Of a stretch of 9,424 bases of DNA, positions 1 through 6,989 are shown piece by piece. The DNA lies in assembly GCA_003487805.1 (NCBI GenBank), contig DNNE01000126.1:1-9424 (forward strand), given 5' to 3'. Each line of letters starts with the position of its first letter. Position 1 is the first letter of the stretch. The translations under genes were made by a program, and so were the position numbers. The stretch is from Blastocatellia bacterium (GTDB lineage Bacteria > Acidobacteriota > Blastocatellia > Pyrinomonadales > Pyrinomonadaceae). The notes below the pieces were generated by a model. The model made no database searches. It was given only the letters and a program-made list of their open reading frames with translations, and was not told where the DNA came from.

Positions 1-320
<320 letters not shown>

Positions 321-341
321 AAAATTTATTAGCCAGCAACG

Positions 342-387
342 CATCTGGAATTTCGAATTTGTAATTTCGAATTTGGAATCTCAGATG
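342..387 (+). repeat. AT-rich hairpin with 14-bp tandem repeat after 23S
   Basis: The 13-mer AATTTCGAATTTG occurs at 349-361 and again at 363-375, a 14-bp period. The arms CATCTG (342-347) and CAGATG (382-387) are perfect inverses. Read as RNA, the whole element folds into one hairpin: 342-361 pairs with 368-387, with one mismatch (A349/C380), four G.U pairs and a 6-nt loop at 362-367. It begins about 22 nt after the 23S 3' end. The sequence AATCTCAGAT at its right side recurs in the other spacer repeats, which suggests a common repeat family. Confidence 0.75.
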
Positions 388-440
388 ACGCGCGAACGCT
401 TTTAGACTTTGCACAGGCTTGCCTGGTTGCTATTCGATTC

Positions 441-472
441 TGGGATCTCAGATTGCAAAATTTGGGATCCCA
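441..472 (+). repeat. 14-bp hairpin with GCAA tetraloop
   Basis: The arm at 441-454 (TGGGATCTCAGATT) pairs with 459-472 (AATTTGGGATCCCA) over 14 consecutive base pairs, two of them G.U, closing a GCAA loop at 455-458. GNRA loops of this type are unusually stable in RNA. No T-run follows, so it does not look like an intrinsic terminator. It shares the 11-mer GATCTCAGATT with the repeat downstream of 5S (747-757). Confidence 0.7.
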
Positions 473-480
473 ATAAATTC

Positions 481-558
481 CGTAGCGCGGACTCTGGGTC
501 GGCTCGGCGGTGCGAGCGATAAAGCGCCGGCACGCTGAACGCCAGGTCTCCGCTACCG
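481..558 (+). repeat. GC-rich imperfect fold-back element in rRNA spacer
   Basis: The base composition switches sharply here from AT-rich to GC-rich. GTAGCG (482-487) and CGCTAC (551-556) are inverse, as are CTGG (494-497) and CCAG (542-545) and the inner GTGC (510-513) and GCAC (530-533), so the block folds back imperfectly around a central ATAAA (519-523). It lies between two AT-rich hairpins. The layout suggests a small interspersed (REP- or MITE-like) element inserted into the spacer. That is inference: no target-site duplication is visible. Confidence 0.45.
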
Positions 559-581
559 AAAAAGTTCTTTCTCATAATTTC

Positions 582-772
<191 letters not shown>

Positions 773-787
773 CAAAGAAAAACCGAA

Positions 788-820
788 GAAGCCCGCTGAA
801 CAAATAGTTTGGCGGGCTTT
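788..820 (+). terminator. Intrinsic terminator of the rRNA operon
   Basis: The stem AAGCCCGC (789-796) pairs with GCGGGCTT (812-819) through seven Watson-Crick pairs at the base plus C796-G812. It continues inward through T797.G811, G798.T810, A799-T809, A800-T808 and C801-G807 to an AAATA loop (802-806). A short T-run (818-820) and the T-rich stretch TTATTT (825-830) follow. The position straight after 5S fits termination of the rRNA transcript. Confidence 0.85.
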
Positions 821-902
821 CGTGTTATTTGGTAAGCTCATCCTGCCCTGCCAGTAGTTTTTCTCTTGCACCCGCCCACCAGCAACCAAATTTGATCGAC
901 TC

Positions 903-909
903 AAGGTGA
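903..909 (+). promoter_or_regulatory. Ribosome binding site deciding the PilZ-like gene start
   Basis: AAGGTGA lies 5 nt before the GTG at 915 and resembles the consensus AAGGAGGTGA. The in-frame alternative GTG at 906 lies inside this motif and has no such sequence upstream. This favours 915 as the start. Confidence 0.5.
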
Positions 910-914
910 CTTTC

Positions 915-1493
915 GTGTGGTGCCCTCGATGTAAAAGTTCGCGCATTCAGCGTGGCTACGAAGAGTCTCTAATTATTCTTCGGATGGCCGGGCTACATAA
1001 GCTTGTCTGCAATAACTGCAGTCTTGAGTTCCGTGGTTTTGATCCGCTCCGTAAATTGCCGCGAATTCCCGCCAAGCGGACAAAATTTGCAGCTAACGAG
1101 CGCCGTTTCCCACGTCACAAGGTCCACCTGGCCGCCACGATCTCCCTGGTTGAGCGAAATGTTCTGACCTGGGACGTCGCTTACACTCATCGCTCGCAGG
1201 GACATTGCGAGATTATCAGCCAGATTGGAATGGCTCTCTCTTTTGTAGGCAGTCGCTTTCCCGCACAAGACTTAACTCGACCGGGATGCTCGCTCTTTGT
1301 CACGGTCAATCTGCCCGGGGGGGCGATTGCGGCAGTACTGTCGATCGTTCATTGGGAACGGCGCGGGACTGGCGGCCGCGGCGGTTGGTTTGTCGGCACG
1401 ACCATCTCTCAGATGAGCGAACAAGATGCCGCCCGGCTTGCCGCTTATATCAAGAAGCGGTCGGAGACAAATCTCTACGTCGGGCCGGCATAG
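915..1493 (+). CDS. Zinc-ribbon protein with degenerate PilZ-like domain
   Basis: This encodes a 192-aa protein from GTG 915, which has a good AAGGTGA motif at 903-909; starting at GTG 906 would add three residues. The N-terminus is a four-cysteine zinc ribbon: C3-x2-C6 (WCPRC) and C32-x2-C35 (VCNNC). After a basic linker, ERRFPRH (residues 62-68) matches the RxxxR motif that opens PilZ domains, which bind cyclic di-GMP. The second PilZ motif, normally [D/N]xSxxG, appears as IISQIG, with the acidic or Asn position replaced by Ile. Nucleotide binding is therefore uncertain. The C-terminal part (TVNLPGG, SIVHWERR, FVGTTIS) fits a PilZ beta-barrel, and the end fits its terminal helix (DAARLAAYIKK). 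No signal peptide or membrane segment is seen, so it is probably cytoplasmic. It stands alone between the rRNA terminator and the transglutaminase gene, 93 bp from the latter. The domain assignment is a family-level judgement by eye. Confidence 0.75.
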   Translation: MWCPRCKSSRIQRGYEESLIILRMAGLHKLVCNNCSLEFRGFDPLRKLPRIPAKRTKFAANERRFPRHKVHLAATISLVERNVLTWDVAYTHRSQGHCEIISQIGMALSFVGSRFPAQDLTRPGCSLFVTVNLPGGAIAAVLSIVHWERRGTGGRGGWFVGTTISQMSEQDAARLAAYIKKRSETNLYVGPA

Positions 1494-1586
1494 CCTTTGT
1501 TCCGCCAAGATTTGGGTACCGCTACCAAACCACCCCTAACTTCATGAATCAACCAAGGTCGGTTAGACTTGAAGTTCATAAAGTCT

Positions 1587-3770
1587 ATGAGCTTCAGCGC
1601 ATACTTCCGTCTCACTTCTTACGCGACTATCGCCGCCGCGACGTTGGCGCTTTTGATTTCGGGCGGAGTAGGCGTGTATCTAACCGTCACCTTTGCGATC
1701 GTGATGATCGTTGCCTGGAAGCTGGAAGGAACACGTTGGCAGTTTTCCGAGCGAGTAGCGCTGGCTGTCATTCTTGTCTCGCTGCCGATTTTCTATCTTG
1801 ATTGGCGCGTTCTTACTCCATATCTGCAAATTCAGTATCTCGAAACAGGCCAACATAGCGCCACAGAAGTTTCGGTCCTGGCCCATCTGATCCTTTTTCT
1901 TTCGGCGGTTAAGCTCCTTCAACGCAAAGCCGATCGTGACTGGTTCTTTCTTTATCTGATCTCATTCTTTGAAGTGCTGCTCGCCGCGGGGCTCACGGCG
2001 AGTCCGATCTTTCTCGCAACACTTATTCTTTACCTGTCCTGCGCACTCTCGACCGTTGTGGCTTTTGAGATTCAGAGAGCGCGACGCAAGGTCAAGACAT
2101 CGCAGACCAGGTTGCTGGTTCCACCCGACTCAACGCTTTTTCGGAGACTGCCGATGAGACTCTGGCGCCGGCGTTATCTGGAGACTCGACGCTTGCCGTT
2201 GGTGTCAGTTGGTTTGCTCGTTCTGATCGTAGGGCTGGCGCTGCCCTTCTTTCTGATCACTCCGCGCACGGTCTCGAGCGCACTCAAGCGCGGCGGCGTC
2301 GGTGTTTCCGGTTTCATCGGATTCTCAGACAACGTGACGCTGGGCGAGATTGGCCGCCTCAAGGGCAACGACGAAATATTTATGCACGTGCGCGTCGAGA
2401 ATTCGAATGCAATACCGCCCGCAGGCTTGCGTTGGCGGGGAGTTGCGCTCGATGAATTCACCGGCAGGAGTTGGAAGAAATCGCGCCTCGCCGAGCGTTG
2501 GGAGAAAGCTGAAGCCGACCGGAATAATCTCTTTAAGATTGGGACCACGGCAGATCTCGCTCGACTGACTACGCAGATGTTCTTTCTCGAACCCGTGGAT
2601 ACACCGGCGCTGTTTGGCGCGCCGCGGATTGTCGGCGTCCAGGGTCAAATTCCTTTTGTGCAGGTCGATGCCGAAAACTCGATTCAAACTCAAGCCCATG
2701 ATCAGGAACGGATCGTCTACAAGATTTATTCGGACACCACAGAGCCCAGCGCGACTGTGCTTCGCGCTGATCCGTTGCAGTATCCGGCTGCCGCTGGCCG
2801 CTATCTGCAACTGCCGGCGAACATCGATCGAAGGATCGAAGCATTGGCACACAAGGTGACAGCTAACGCAGGTCCGGACGGCTACGACAAAGCACGCGCG
2901 ATCGAATCGTATTTGCGCGATAATTACGTTTATTCGCTGGATTTGAAAGCCACCGGAGAAGAGCCGCTTTCTGATTTTCTCTTTCGCGTGCGCGCTGGAC
3001 ACTGTGAGTACTTCGCTACCGCGATGGCGGTTATGTTGCGCACACAGGGCGTCGCCTCGCGCCTCGTTAACGGATTTTTGCCGGGCGAATATAACAGCGC
3101 CGCGGGTGCGTACACCGTACGTCAGAGCGACGCGCACTCCTGGGTCGAAGCTTATTTTCCGCAGACAGGTTCATGGGTCACGTTCGATCCCACACCACCG
3201 GCCGGCCGCACCGCGCGCGAGCGAAACGGACTCGCCGGATATTTAAGCAAATACTCGGAAGCTTTCGAGTTGATGTGGTTTCAATACGTGATCGGTTATG
3301 ACAAGCAGGAGCAGCACTCTCTGGTCACCTCGCTGCGTAAAGAGCTGATGGATTTTCAGGACTCGATCAGCAGAATCGATCGATCGCGCAGTGCTCTCTC
3401 CTTTTTCATGAAACCGATCTTGATCGGTTTGGCGTCGCTGACCTCTCTCGTCATGATTCTTTTTCTAACGCGTCGCGTACGGCATCTTGGTTGGCGACGA
3501 GGGTTGAAGGTCTGGGGCTCTGCCAACGACGGAGAGCACACTCGTATCGATTTCTATGAAAGGCTTCTGACAATCCTGGCCAGGCGCGGCCTCACACGTG
3601 AATCGCACCAGACGCCTTTGGAATTTGCTGTGCTGGCCGGTGCCGACGAAGCAGCACTCATAACTTCCGCCTACAACCGTGTAAGATTCGGCAACCAGCC
3701 GCTCACTCCTTTGGAAAACCGAACGCTGGAACAGGCACTCAACAGGCTCGAGAAGGGCATCACGGGATGA
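1587..3770 (+). CDS. TgpA-like membrane transglutaminase (DUF3488/DUF4129)
   Basis: This encodes a 727-aa membrane protein from ATG 1587. An in-frame TTG at 1569, 11 nt after AAGG (1555-1558), would add six residues. About six hydrophobic segments fill residues 10-160 and another spans about 203-222, matching the DUF3488 region. A large extracytoplasmic part follows, with a transglutaminase-like core: GHCEYFATAM with nucleophile C473, SDAHSWVEAYFP with H517, and TFDPTPP with D534. The Cys-His-Asp triad is therefore intact. A further membrane segment lies at about 609-628. The cytoplasmic C-terminus (FYERLLTILARRGL, TPLEFA) matches DUF4129. The architecture and length are close to Pseudomonas TgpA (668 aa). 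The substrate is unknown, and these enzymes may act as cysteine peptidases or transglutaminases on envelope proteins. The family often follows moxR and DUF58 genes, which are absent here. Its TGA stop overlaps the next gene's ATG (ATGA, 3767-3770), so the two are probably translated together. Confidence 0.92.
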   Translation: MSFSAYFRLTSYATIAAATLALLISGGVGVYLTVTFAIVMIVAWKLEGTRWQFSERVALAVILVSLPIFYLDWRVLTPYLQIQYLETGQHSATEVSVLAHLILFLSAVKLLQRKADRDWFFLYLISFFEVLLAAGLTASPIFLATLILYLSCALSTVVAFEIQRARRKVKTSQTRLLVPPDSTLFRRLPMRLWRRRYLETRRLPLVSVGLLVLIVGLALPFFLITPRTVSSALKRGGVGVSGFIGFSDNVTLGEIGRLKGNDEIFMHVRVENSNAIPPAGLRWRGVALDEFTGRSWKKSRLAERWEKAEADRNNLFKIGTTADLARLTTQMFFLEPVDTPALFGAPRIVGVQGQIPFVQVDAENSIQTQAHDQERIVYKIYSDTTEPSATVLRADPLQYPAAAGRYLQLPANIDRRIEALAHKVTANAGPDGYDKARAIESYLRDNYVYSLDLKATGEEPLSDFLFRVRAGHCEYFATAMAVMLRTQGVASRLVNGFLPGEYNSAAGAYTVRQSDAHSWVEAYFPQTGSWVTFDPTPPAGRTARERNGLAGYLSKYSEAFELMWFQYVIGYDKQEQHSLVTSLRKELMDFQDSISRIDRSRSALSFFMKPILIGLASLTSLVMILFLTRRVRHLGWRRGLKVWGSANDGEHTRIDFYERLLTILARRGLTRESHQTPLEFAVLAGADEAALITSAYNRVRFGNQPLTPLENRTLEQALNRLEKGITG

Positions 3771-4567
3771 ACAAATCCACTTCACGTCTGCTTAGTGTTT
3801 TTGTCGTGGCGTCGTTCATGCCGCTGGCTTGCTCCGTCGCTTATGCATCGACGCAAAAGATCGACAAGAAGCAACTGCTCAGCAACGCGAGGCAAAAGTA
3901 TTACAACCTTAAACGAGCAGGTCTGGTCGAACTTGAGTCAAACATCCAACCGAACTGGGATGTAGTGATGGGCCCTCAGACTAACGCTGCGACCCTGAAG
4001 CTGCTTAATGCGATTCATTTTTCCATGGCGATTGATTCTCAGAGTACGTTTAATATGTTCCACCGCACGGACGATTATGCGGCGAAGCAAAAGGCATCCG
4101 GCGCGCTGGATGCTATTTACCTGGGCATGCATGACGCGGTCTCGCGCTTTATCTCGACCTGGTCACTATTCATGCTTACCTCACCTTTTCCAGATCCTGA
4201 TAGTGAATGCGAAATCGAACAGACTGCTGATCAGATTCGCTTCTCACGCAAGGAGCAGAATAATCAGGTCACAACTATTACAAACAAGGATCTAAGCGTA
4301 AGCGAAATAACCGTCGTGGGAGAAAGCTTTACGGCTTCACTCAAGCCGGTGCTGGAGACCGCCCCGACTGGATATATCCTGAAAGGTTACTCCGGTGATT
4401 ATCGAACCTCATCGGGTGCGCGCGAGACTCTGTTGAAAGTGACAGTCGATTACCAGGAAATAAAAGGCCTGCAACTGCCGCACAAAGTTTATGTAGAAAC
4501 GGTGTATGAAAAGAACCCGGCGCAGATCGAGTGGTTGTTCACGGACTATCAGGTGAAAGTCCGCTAA
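3767..4567 (+). CDS. Secreted protein of unknown function
   Basis: I do not recognise this 266-aa protein. It begins with a signal peptide: positive residues (K3, R7), a hydrophobic stretch 8-25, and AYA (25-27) before STQ as a probable signal peptidase I site, leaving a mature protein of about 239 aa. PLAC at 19-22 resembles a lipobox but has Pro where Leu is usual, so lipid attachment is less likely. The mature start (KKQLLSNARQKYYNLKRAGL) looks helical and amphipathic. The C-terminal half alternates in strand-like fashion and ends with KGLQLPHKVYVETVYE and WLFTDYQVKVR. This is reminiscent of LolA/LolB-like or outer-membrane lipoprotein-sorting folds, an impression only. It starts inside the stop codon of the TgpA-like gene (ATGA overlap), which suggests a partner, substrate or chaperone of that enzyme. 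The last codon is followed by a 110-bp gap holding an inverted repeat. Confidence 0.8.
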   Translation: MNKSTSRLLSVFVVASFMPLACSVAYASTQKIDKKQLLSNARQKYYNLKRAGLVELESNIQPNWDVVMGPQTNAATLKLLNAIHFSMAIDSQSTFNMFHRTDDYAAKQKASGALDAIYLGMHDAVSRFISTWSLFMLTSPFPDPDSECEIEQTADQIRFSRKEQNNQVTTITNKDLSVSEITVVGESFTASLKPVLETAPTGYILKGYSGDYRTSSGARETLLKVTVDYQEIKGLQLPHKVYVETVYEKNPAQIEWLFTDYQVKVR

Positions 4568-4600
4568 TCTATTGAAAGAAACTTTGAGACTTGAATGATT

Positions 4601-4659
4601 GATCGGATCCGTGTCGCAACAGCTGGCGGGCGGTAGCCCGCCTCTAAACGGATCGGATC
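4601..4659 (+). repeat. Nested inverted repeat before rimO
   Basis: The outer arms GATCGGATCCGT (4601-4612) and ACGGATCGGATC (4648-4659) are inverse at 11 of 12 positions (mismatch G4605/G4655). They enclose a perfect 7-bp hairpin, GGCGGGC (4625-4631), loop GGTA, GCCCGCC (4636-4642). No T-run follows the inner stem, so a classical terminator is unlikely. The element fills over half of the 4568-4677 gap and ends 18 nt before the rimO start. It could be an interspersed repeat, a mRNA-stabilising fold or a 5'-leader structure of rimO. Confidence 0.65.
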
Positions 4660-4677
4660 ACTATTGATTGACTAGGT

Positions 4678-6030
4678 ATGAACAAAATAGGATTTATTAG
4701 TTTGGGCTGTCCCAAGAACCTCGTCGATAGCGAGGTGATGATGGGACAGCTTCAGCAAAACGGTTATCAGATTACTGCGAACGCGGAAGATGCGGACACC
4801 GTGGTGGTGAATACGTGTGGGTTTATTGATTCAGCCAAGAAAGAATCAATTGAAGCAATTCTCGAAGCTGCCAGACTGAAGACCAACGGCAAGGCCACGC
4901 GCTTGATAGTTGCCGGTTGTTTGGTCGAGCGTTATCGCGACGAGTTGAAAGCAGAGATGCCTGAGGTTGATGCCTTCATCGGCACCAGCCAAATCAACGA
5001 CATACTGAGCGTCTGCGATCCGAACACCAACACGCGATTTCTCCCGGTAATTCCGCTTGGCAACCAGAGCGCGACTTATCTTTATGATGAATCAACGCCG
5101 CGCGTGCTCGCCACGCCTTCGCATTACGCATTCATTAAAATCGCCGAAGGCTGCGATCGCCCTTGCGCCTTCTGTTTCATTCCGCAGATGCGTGGACACT
5201 TTCGCAGCCGGCGTTTTGGATCGATCGTCGCGGAAGCTCATCAGCTCGCGGAAGAAGGTGTGAAGGAGTTGATTCTGGTGGCCCAGGATTCGTCGCGCTA
5301 TGGTGAGGACTTAGGGAAGCAGGACGCACTCGCTCATCTGCTGCGCGAGCTTTCGCACACAGACGGCATTGAGTGGGTGCGCGTCATGTACACCTATCCG
5401 ACCCACATCAGCGATGGCTTTCTCGATGTCCTCGCCGAAGAGGCGAAGGCTGTGAAGTATCTCGACATGCCTTTGCAGCATGCTTCTCAAAGTGTTTTAA
5501 AACTAATGAAGCGAGGCGGTAATCGAGCCTCGCTCGAGCGTTTGATCAAACGAGTGCGGGGACGCGTGCCGGGCATTGCCGTGCGCACGACCTTCATAAC
5601 CGGCTTTCCCGGCGAGACTGAAGAAGACTTCAACGAGCTGCTCGCATTCGTGCGCAACGTCGAATTCGATCGCGTTGGGGTCTTTACTTATTCGGATGAA
5701 GAAGGCACGCCGGCCTTCGAGCTGCCGAATAAAGTTGATCCGAAAATCGCCAAACGACGACGGGATCGTTTGATGAAGGAGCAGGCAAAGATTGCCAAGC
5801 GTAAACACGACGCGATGATCGGGCAAACCATCCGCGTGATGTTTGAAGGTGAGTCGAACGAAAGCGAATTATTGTGGCAGGGGAGGATGGAAACTCAGGC
5901 GCCGGATATTGACGGCTGTATCTTGATCAATGACGTTCCGGAAGATTTCGCGCCAGTCGCCGGCGAAATGGTTAACGTGTTGATTACAGAAGCTCTCGAT
6001 TACGATATGCTAGGCCGCATCGTCGATTAA
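4678..6030 (+). CDS. rimO: Ribosomal protein S12 methylthiotransferase RimO
   Basis: This radical-SAM enzyme adds a methylthio group to the beta-carbon of a conserved Asp of ribosomal protein S12 in the cytoplasm. The 450-aa length is typical. The N-terminal MTTase domain carries the auxiliary 4Fe-4S ligands C11 (SLGCPKNLVDSE), C47 (VNTCGFI) and C81 (AGCLVERY). The radical-SAM cluster is C159-x3-C163-x2-C166 (EGCDRPCAFCFIPQMRG). Further family signatures are AQDSSRYGEDLG (about 203-214), DMPLQHAS and TTFITGFPGETEEDF. A TRAM domain closes the protein (about 380-450, ending DYDMLGRIVD). LGCPKN and AQDxxRYG separate RimO from the tRNA enzymes MiaB and MtaB. ATG 4678 was chosen because the MTTase domain begins immediately. 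The only Shine-Dalgarno-like bases (TAGG, 4673-4676) are 1 nt from it, too close to be useful, so initiation may not depend on one. It is the first gene of a probable operon, 10 nt before the next. Confidence 0.97.
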   Translation: MNKIGFISLGCPKNLVDSEVMMGQLQQNGYQITANAEDADTVVVNTCGFIDSAKKESIEAILEAARLKTNGKATRLIVAGCLVERYRDELKAEMPEVDAFIGTSQINDILSVCDPNTNTRFLPVIPLGNQSATYLYDESTPRVLATPSHYAFIKIAEGCDRPCAFCFIPQMRGHFRSRRFGSIVAEAHQLAEEGVKELILVAQDSSRYGEDLGKQDALAHLLRELSHTDGIEWVRVMYTYPTHISDGFLDVLAEEAKAVKYLDMPLQHASQSVLKLMKRGGNRASLERLIKRVRGRVPGIAVRTTFITGFPGETEEDFNELLAFVRNVEFDRVGVFTYSDEEGTPAFELPNKVDPKIAKRRRDRLMKEQAKIAKRKHDAMIGQTIRVMFEGESNESELLWQGRMETQAPDIDGCILINDVPEDFAPVAGEMVNVLITEALDYDMLGRIVD

Positions 6031-6040
6031 GAAAACGCTC

Positions 6041-6964
6041 ATGAGATTACTGCTCACAATTAGTTTCATTCTTTGTTTGCTGTCGTGCTTTGCGCCTGAG
6101 GCGATCGCTCAATATCAGAACCTTGAGTGGATCGAAGTGTCGCCGGCTGGTGAGTCGTTTCAGGTGTCAATGCCCAACACACCGAAGATTGAGGCAGAAA
6201 AAGAAGGAGCCGTAAGCGGCCATCGATATATCGCGCTAACCGGCGTCGCCACCTACACAATCTGGTCTATAACGAACGCCAATTATCGAGCCGGTCAGGA
6301 CACGGACTTGTACCTCGACGCTACTGCTGAACTGCTTTGGGAGGGTTTGCTCAAGTCTGCTCGGGAACAACTGGATGACAAGGACCGTCGGTTCGCGCGG
6401 ATGACGTATGTGCGAGAATTGCCGCCCGAAGGTCTGCCCGGACGCGAATACACGCTTACAGTCGGCGATGTTACTGGAACAGCAGAATTCTTTGTGGCGC
6501 GCGAGCAGATATACGTCATGCTCGTGATGGGCAAGCCCGGAGGAGATTGGCCCAGAGAAAAATTCTTTGCATCATTTCGAGCAGCTTCGGATTCGCCCGC
6601 GCCGCCTAAGATCGCGTCTGGTAGGTTCGGCGCTGTAGTTCAGGGAGTGAGCCCCGACCCGACCGACTATAATCGGATCTTTAACGGTCGTGAGGTTACG
6701 CAAAAGGCGCGCATACTCGAAAAAGCTGAGCCAACTTATACGGAAAGCGCGCGTAAATTCGGCATTGAGGGAACCGTAGTGCTGCGCGCCGTATTCTCGA
6801 AGAACAGTGAAGTGACGAATCTTCATGTCGTAAGCAAACTCCCACACGGACTGACTCAGAAAGCGATCGACGCTGCGCGCGCGATTCGATTCGTGCCGGC
6901 AATGAAAGACGGACAGCCGGTGTCGATGTGGATGGAACTTCAGTATAACTTCCATCTTTACTAA
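6041..6964 (+). CDS. Secreted TonB C-terminal-domain protein
   Basis: This encodes a 307-aa exported protein. A signal peptide occupies residues 1-23 (hydrophobic 3-18, AIA before QYQN). LLSC at 13-16 also loosely resembles a lipobox, so it could instead be a lipoprotein. Residues ~28-185 form a domain beginning with WIEVSPAGESFQVSMPNTP, of a type often seen in Acidobacteriota; its role is unknown. Residues ~220-307 are a TonB_C domain: EKAEPTYTESARKFGIEGTV, then VLRAVF, VVSKLPHGL, AIDAARAIRFVPAMKDGQPV and a terminal strand MELQYNF. Canonical TonB passes ExbB/ExbD energy to outer-membrane receptors through an uncleaved inner-membrane anchor and a proline-rich spacer. Neither is present here, and there are no exbBD genes nearby, so a direct energy-transducing role is doubtful. 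It starts 10 nt after rimO and lies 25 nt before pgpA, so it is probably co-transcribed. Confidence 0.85.
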   Translation: MRLLLTISFILCLLSCFAPEAIAQYQNLEWIEVSPAGESFQVSMPNTPKIEAEKEGAVSGHRYIALTGVATYTIWSITNANYRAGQDTDLYLDATAELLWEGLLKSAREQLDDKDRRFARMTYVRELPPEGLPGREYTLTVGDVTGTAEFFVAREQIYVMLVMGKPGGDWPREKFFASFRAASDSPAPPKIASGRFGAVVQGVSPDPTDYNRIFNGREVTQKARILEKAEPTYTESARKFGIEGTVVLRAVFSKNSEVTNLHVVSKLPHGLTQKAIDAARAIRFVPAMKDGQPVSMWMELQYNFHLY

Positions 6965-6989
6965 GCTGTCGGATCAACTGCGGGAATCA

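Noticed and set aside
349..375. Possible CRISPR or iteron array in the AATTTCGAATTTG repeats
   Set aside because: There are only two 13-bp units with a 1-bp separator, with no spacers and no cas or replication genes.
481..558. Possible tRNA in the rRNA spacer
   Set aside because: The GC-rich block has no T-loop TTCGA consensus, anticodon arm or CCA-proximal acceptor stem.
2325..3137. Minus-strand 270-codon open frame
   Set aside because: It lies wholly inside the TgpA-like gene, whose motifs are clear. The antisense protein shows no recognisable domain and is Arg/Cys-rich, as expected for a shadow frame.
3821..3832. Lipobox in the secreted protein (PLAC)
   Set aside because: Pro stands at the -3 position where Leu/Val/Ile is expected, and a better signal peptidase I site AYA follows five residues later.
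4572..4600. Sigma-70-like promoter for rimO (TTGAAA then ATGATT)
   Set aside because: The -10 match is poor and the fold-back would lie in the leader. Chance matches of this quality are common.
4625..4642. Intrinsic terminator after the secreted-protein gene
   Set aside because: The 7-bp GC stem is perfect but is followed by TCTAAACGG with no T-run, so it was kept as part of an inverted repeat.
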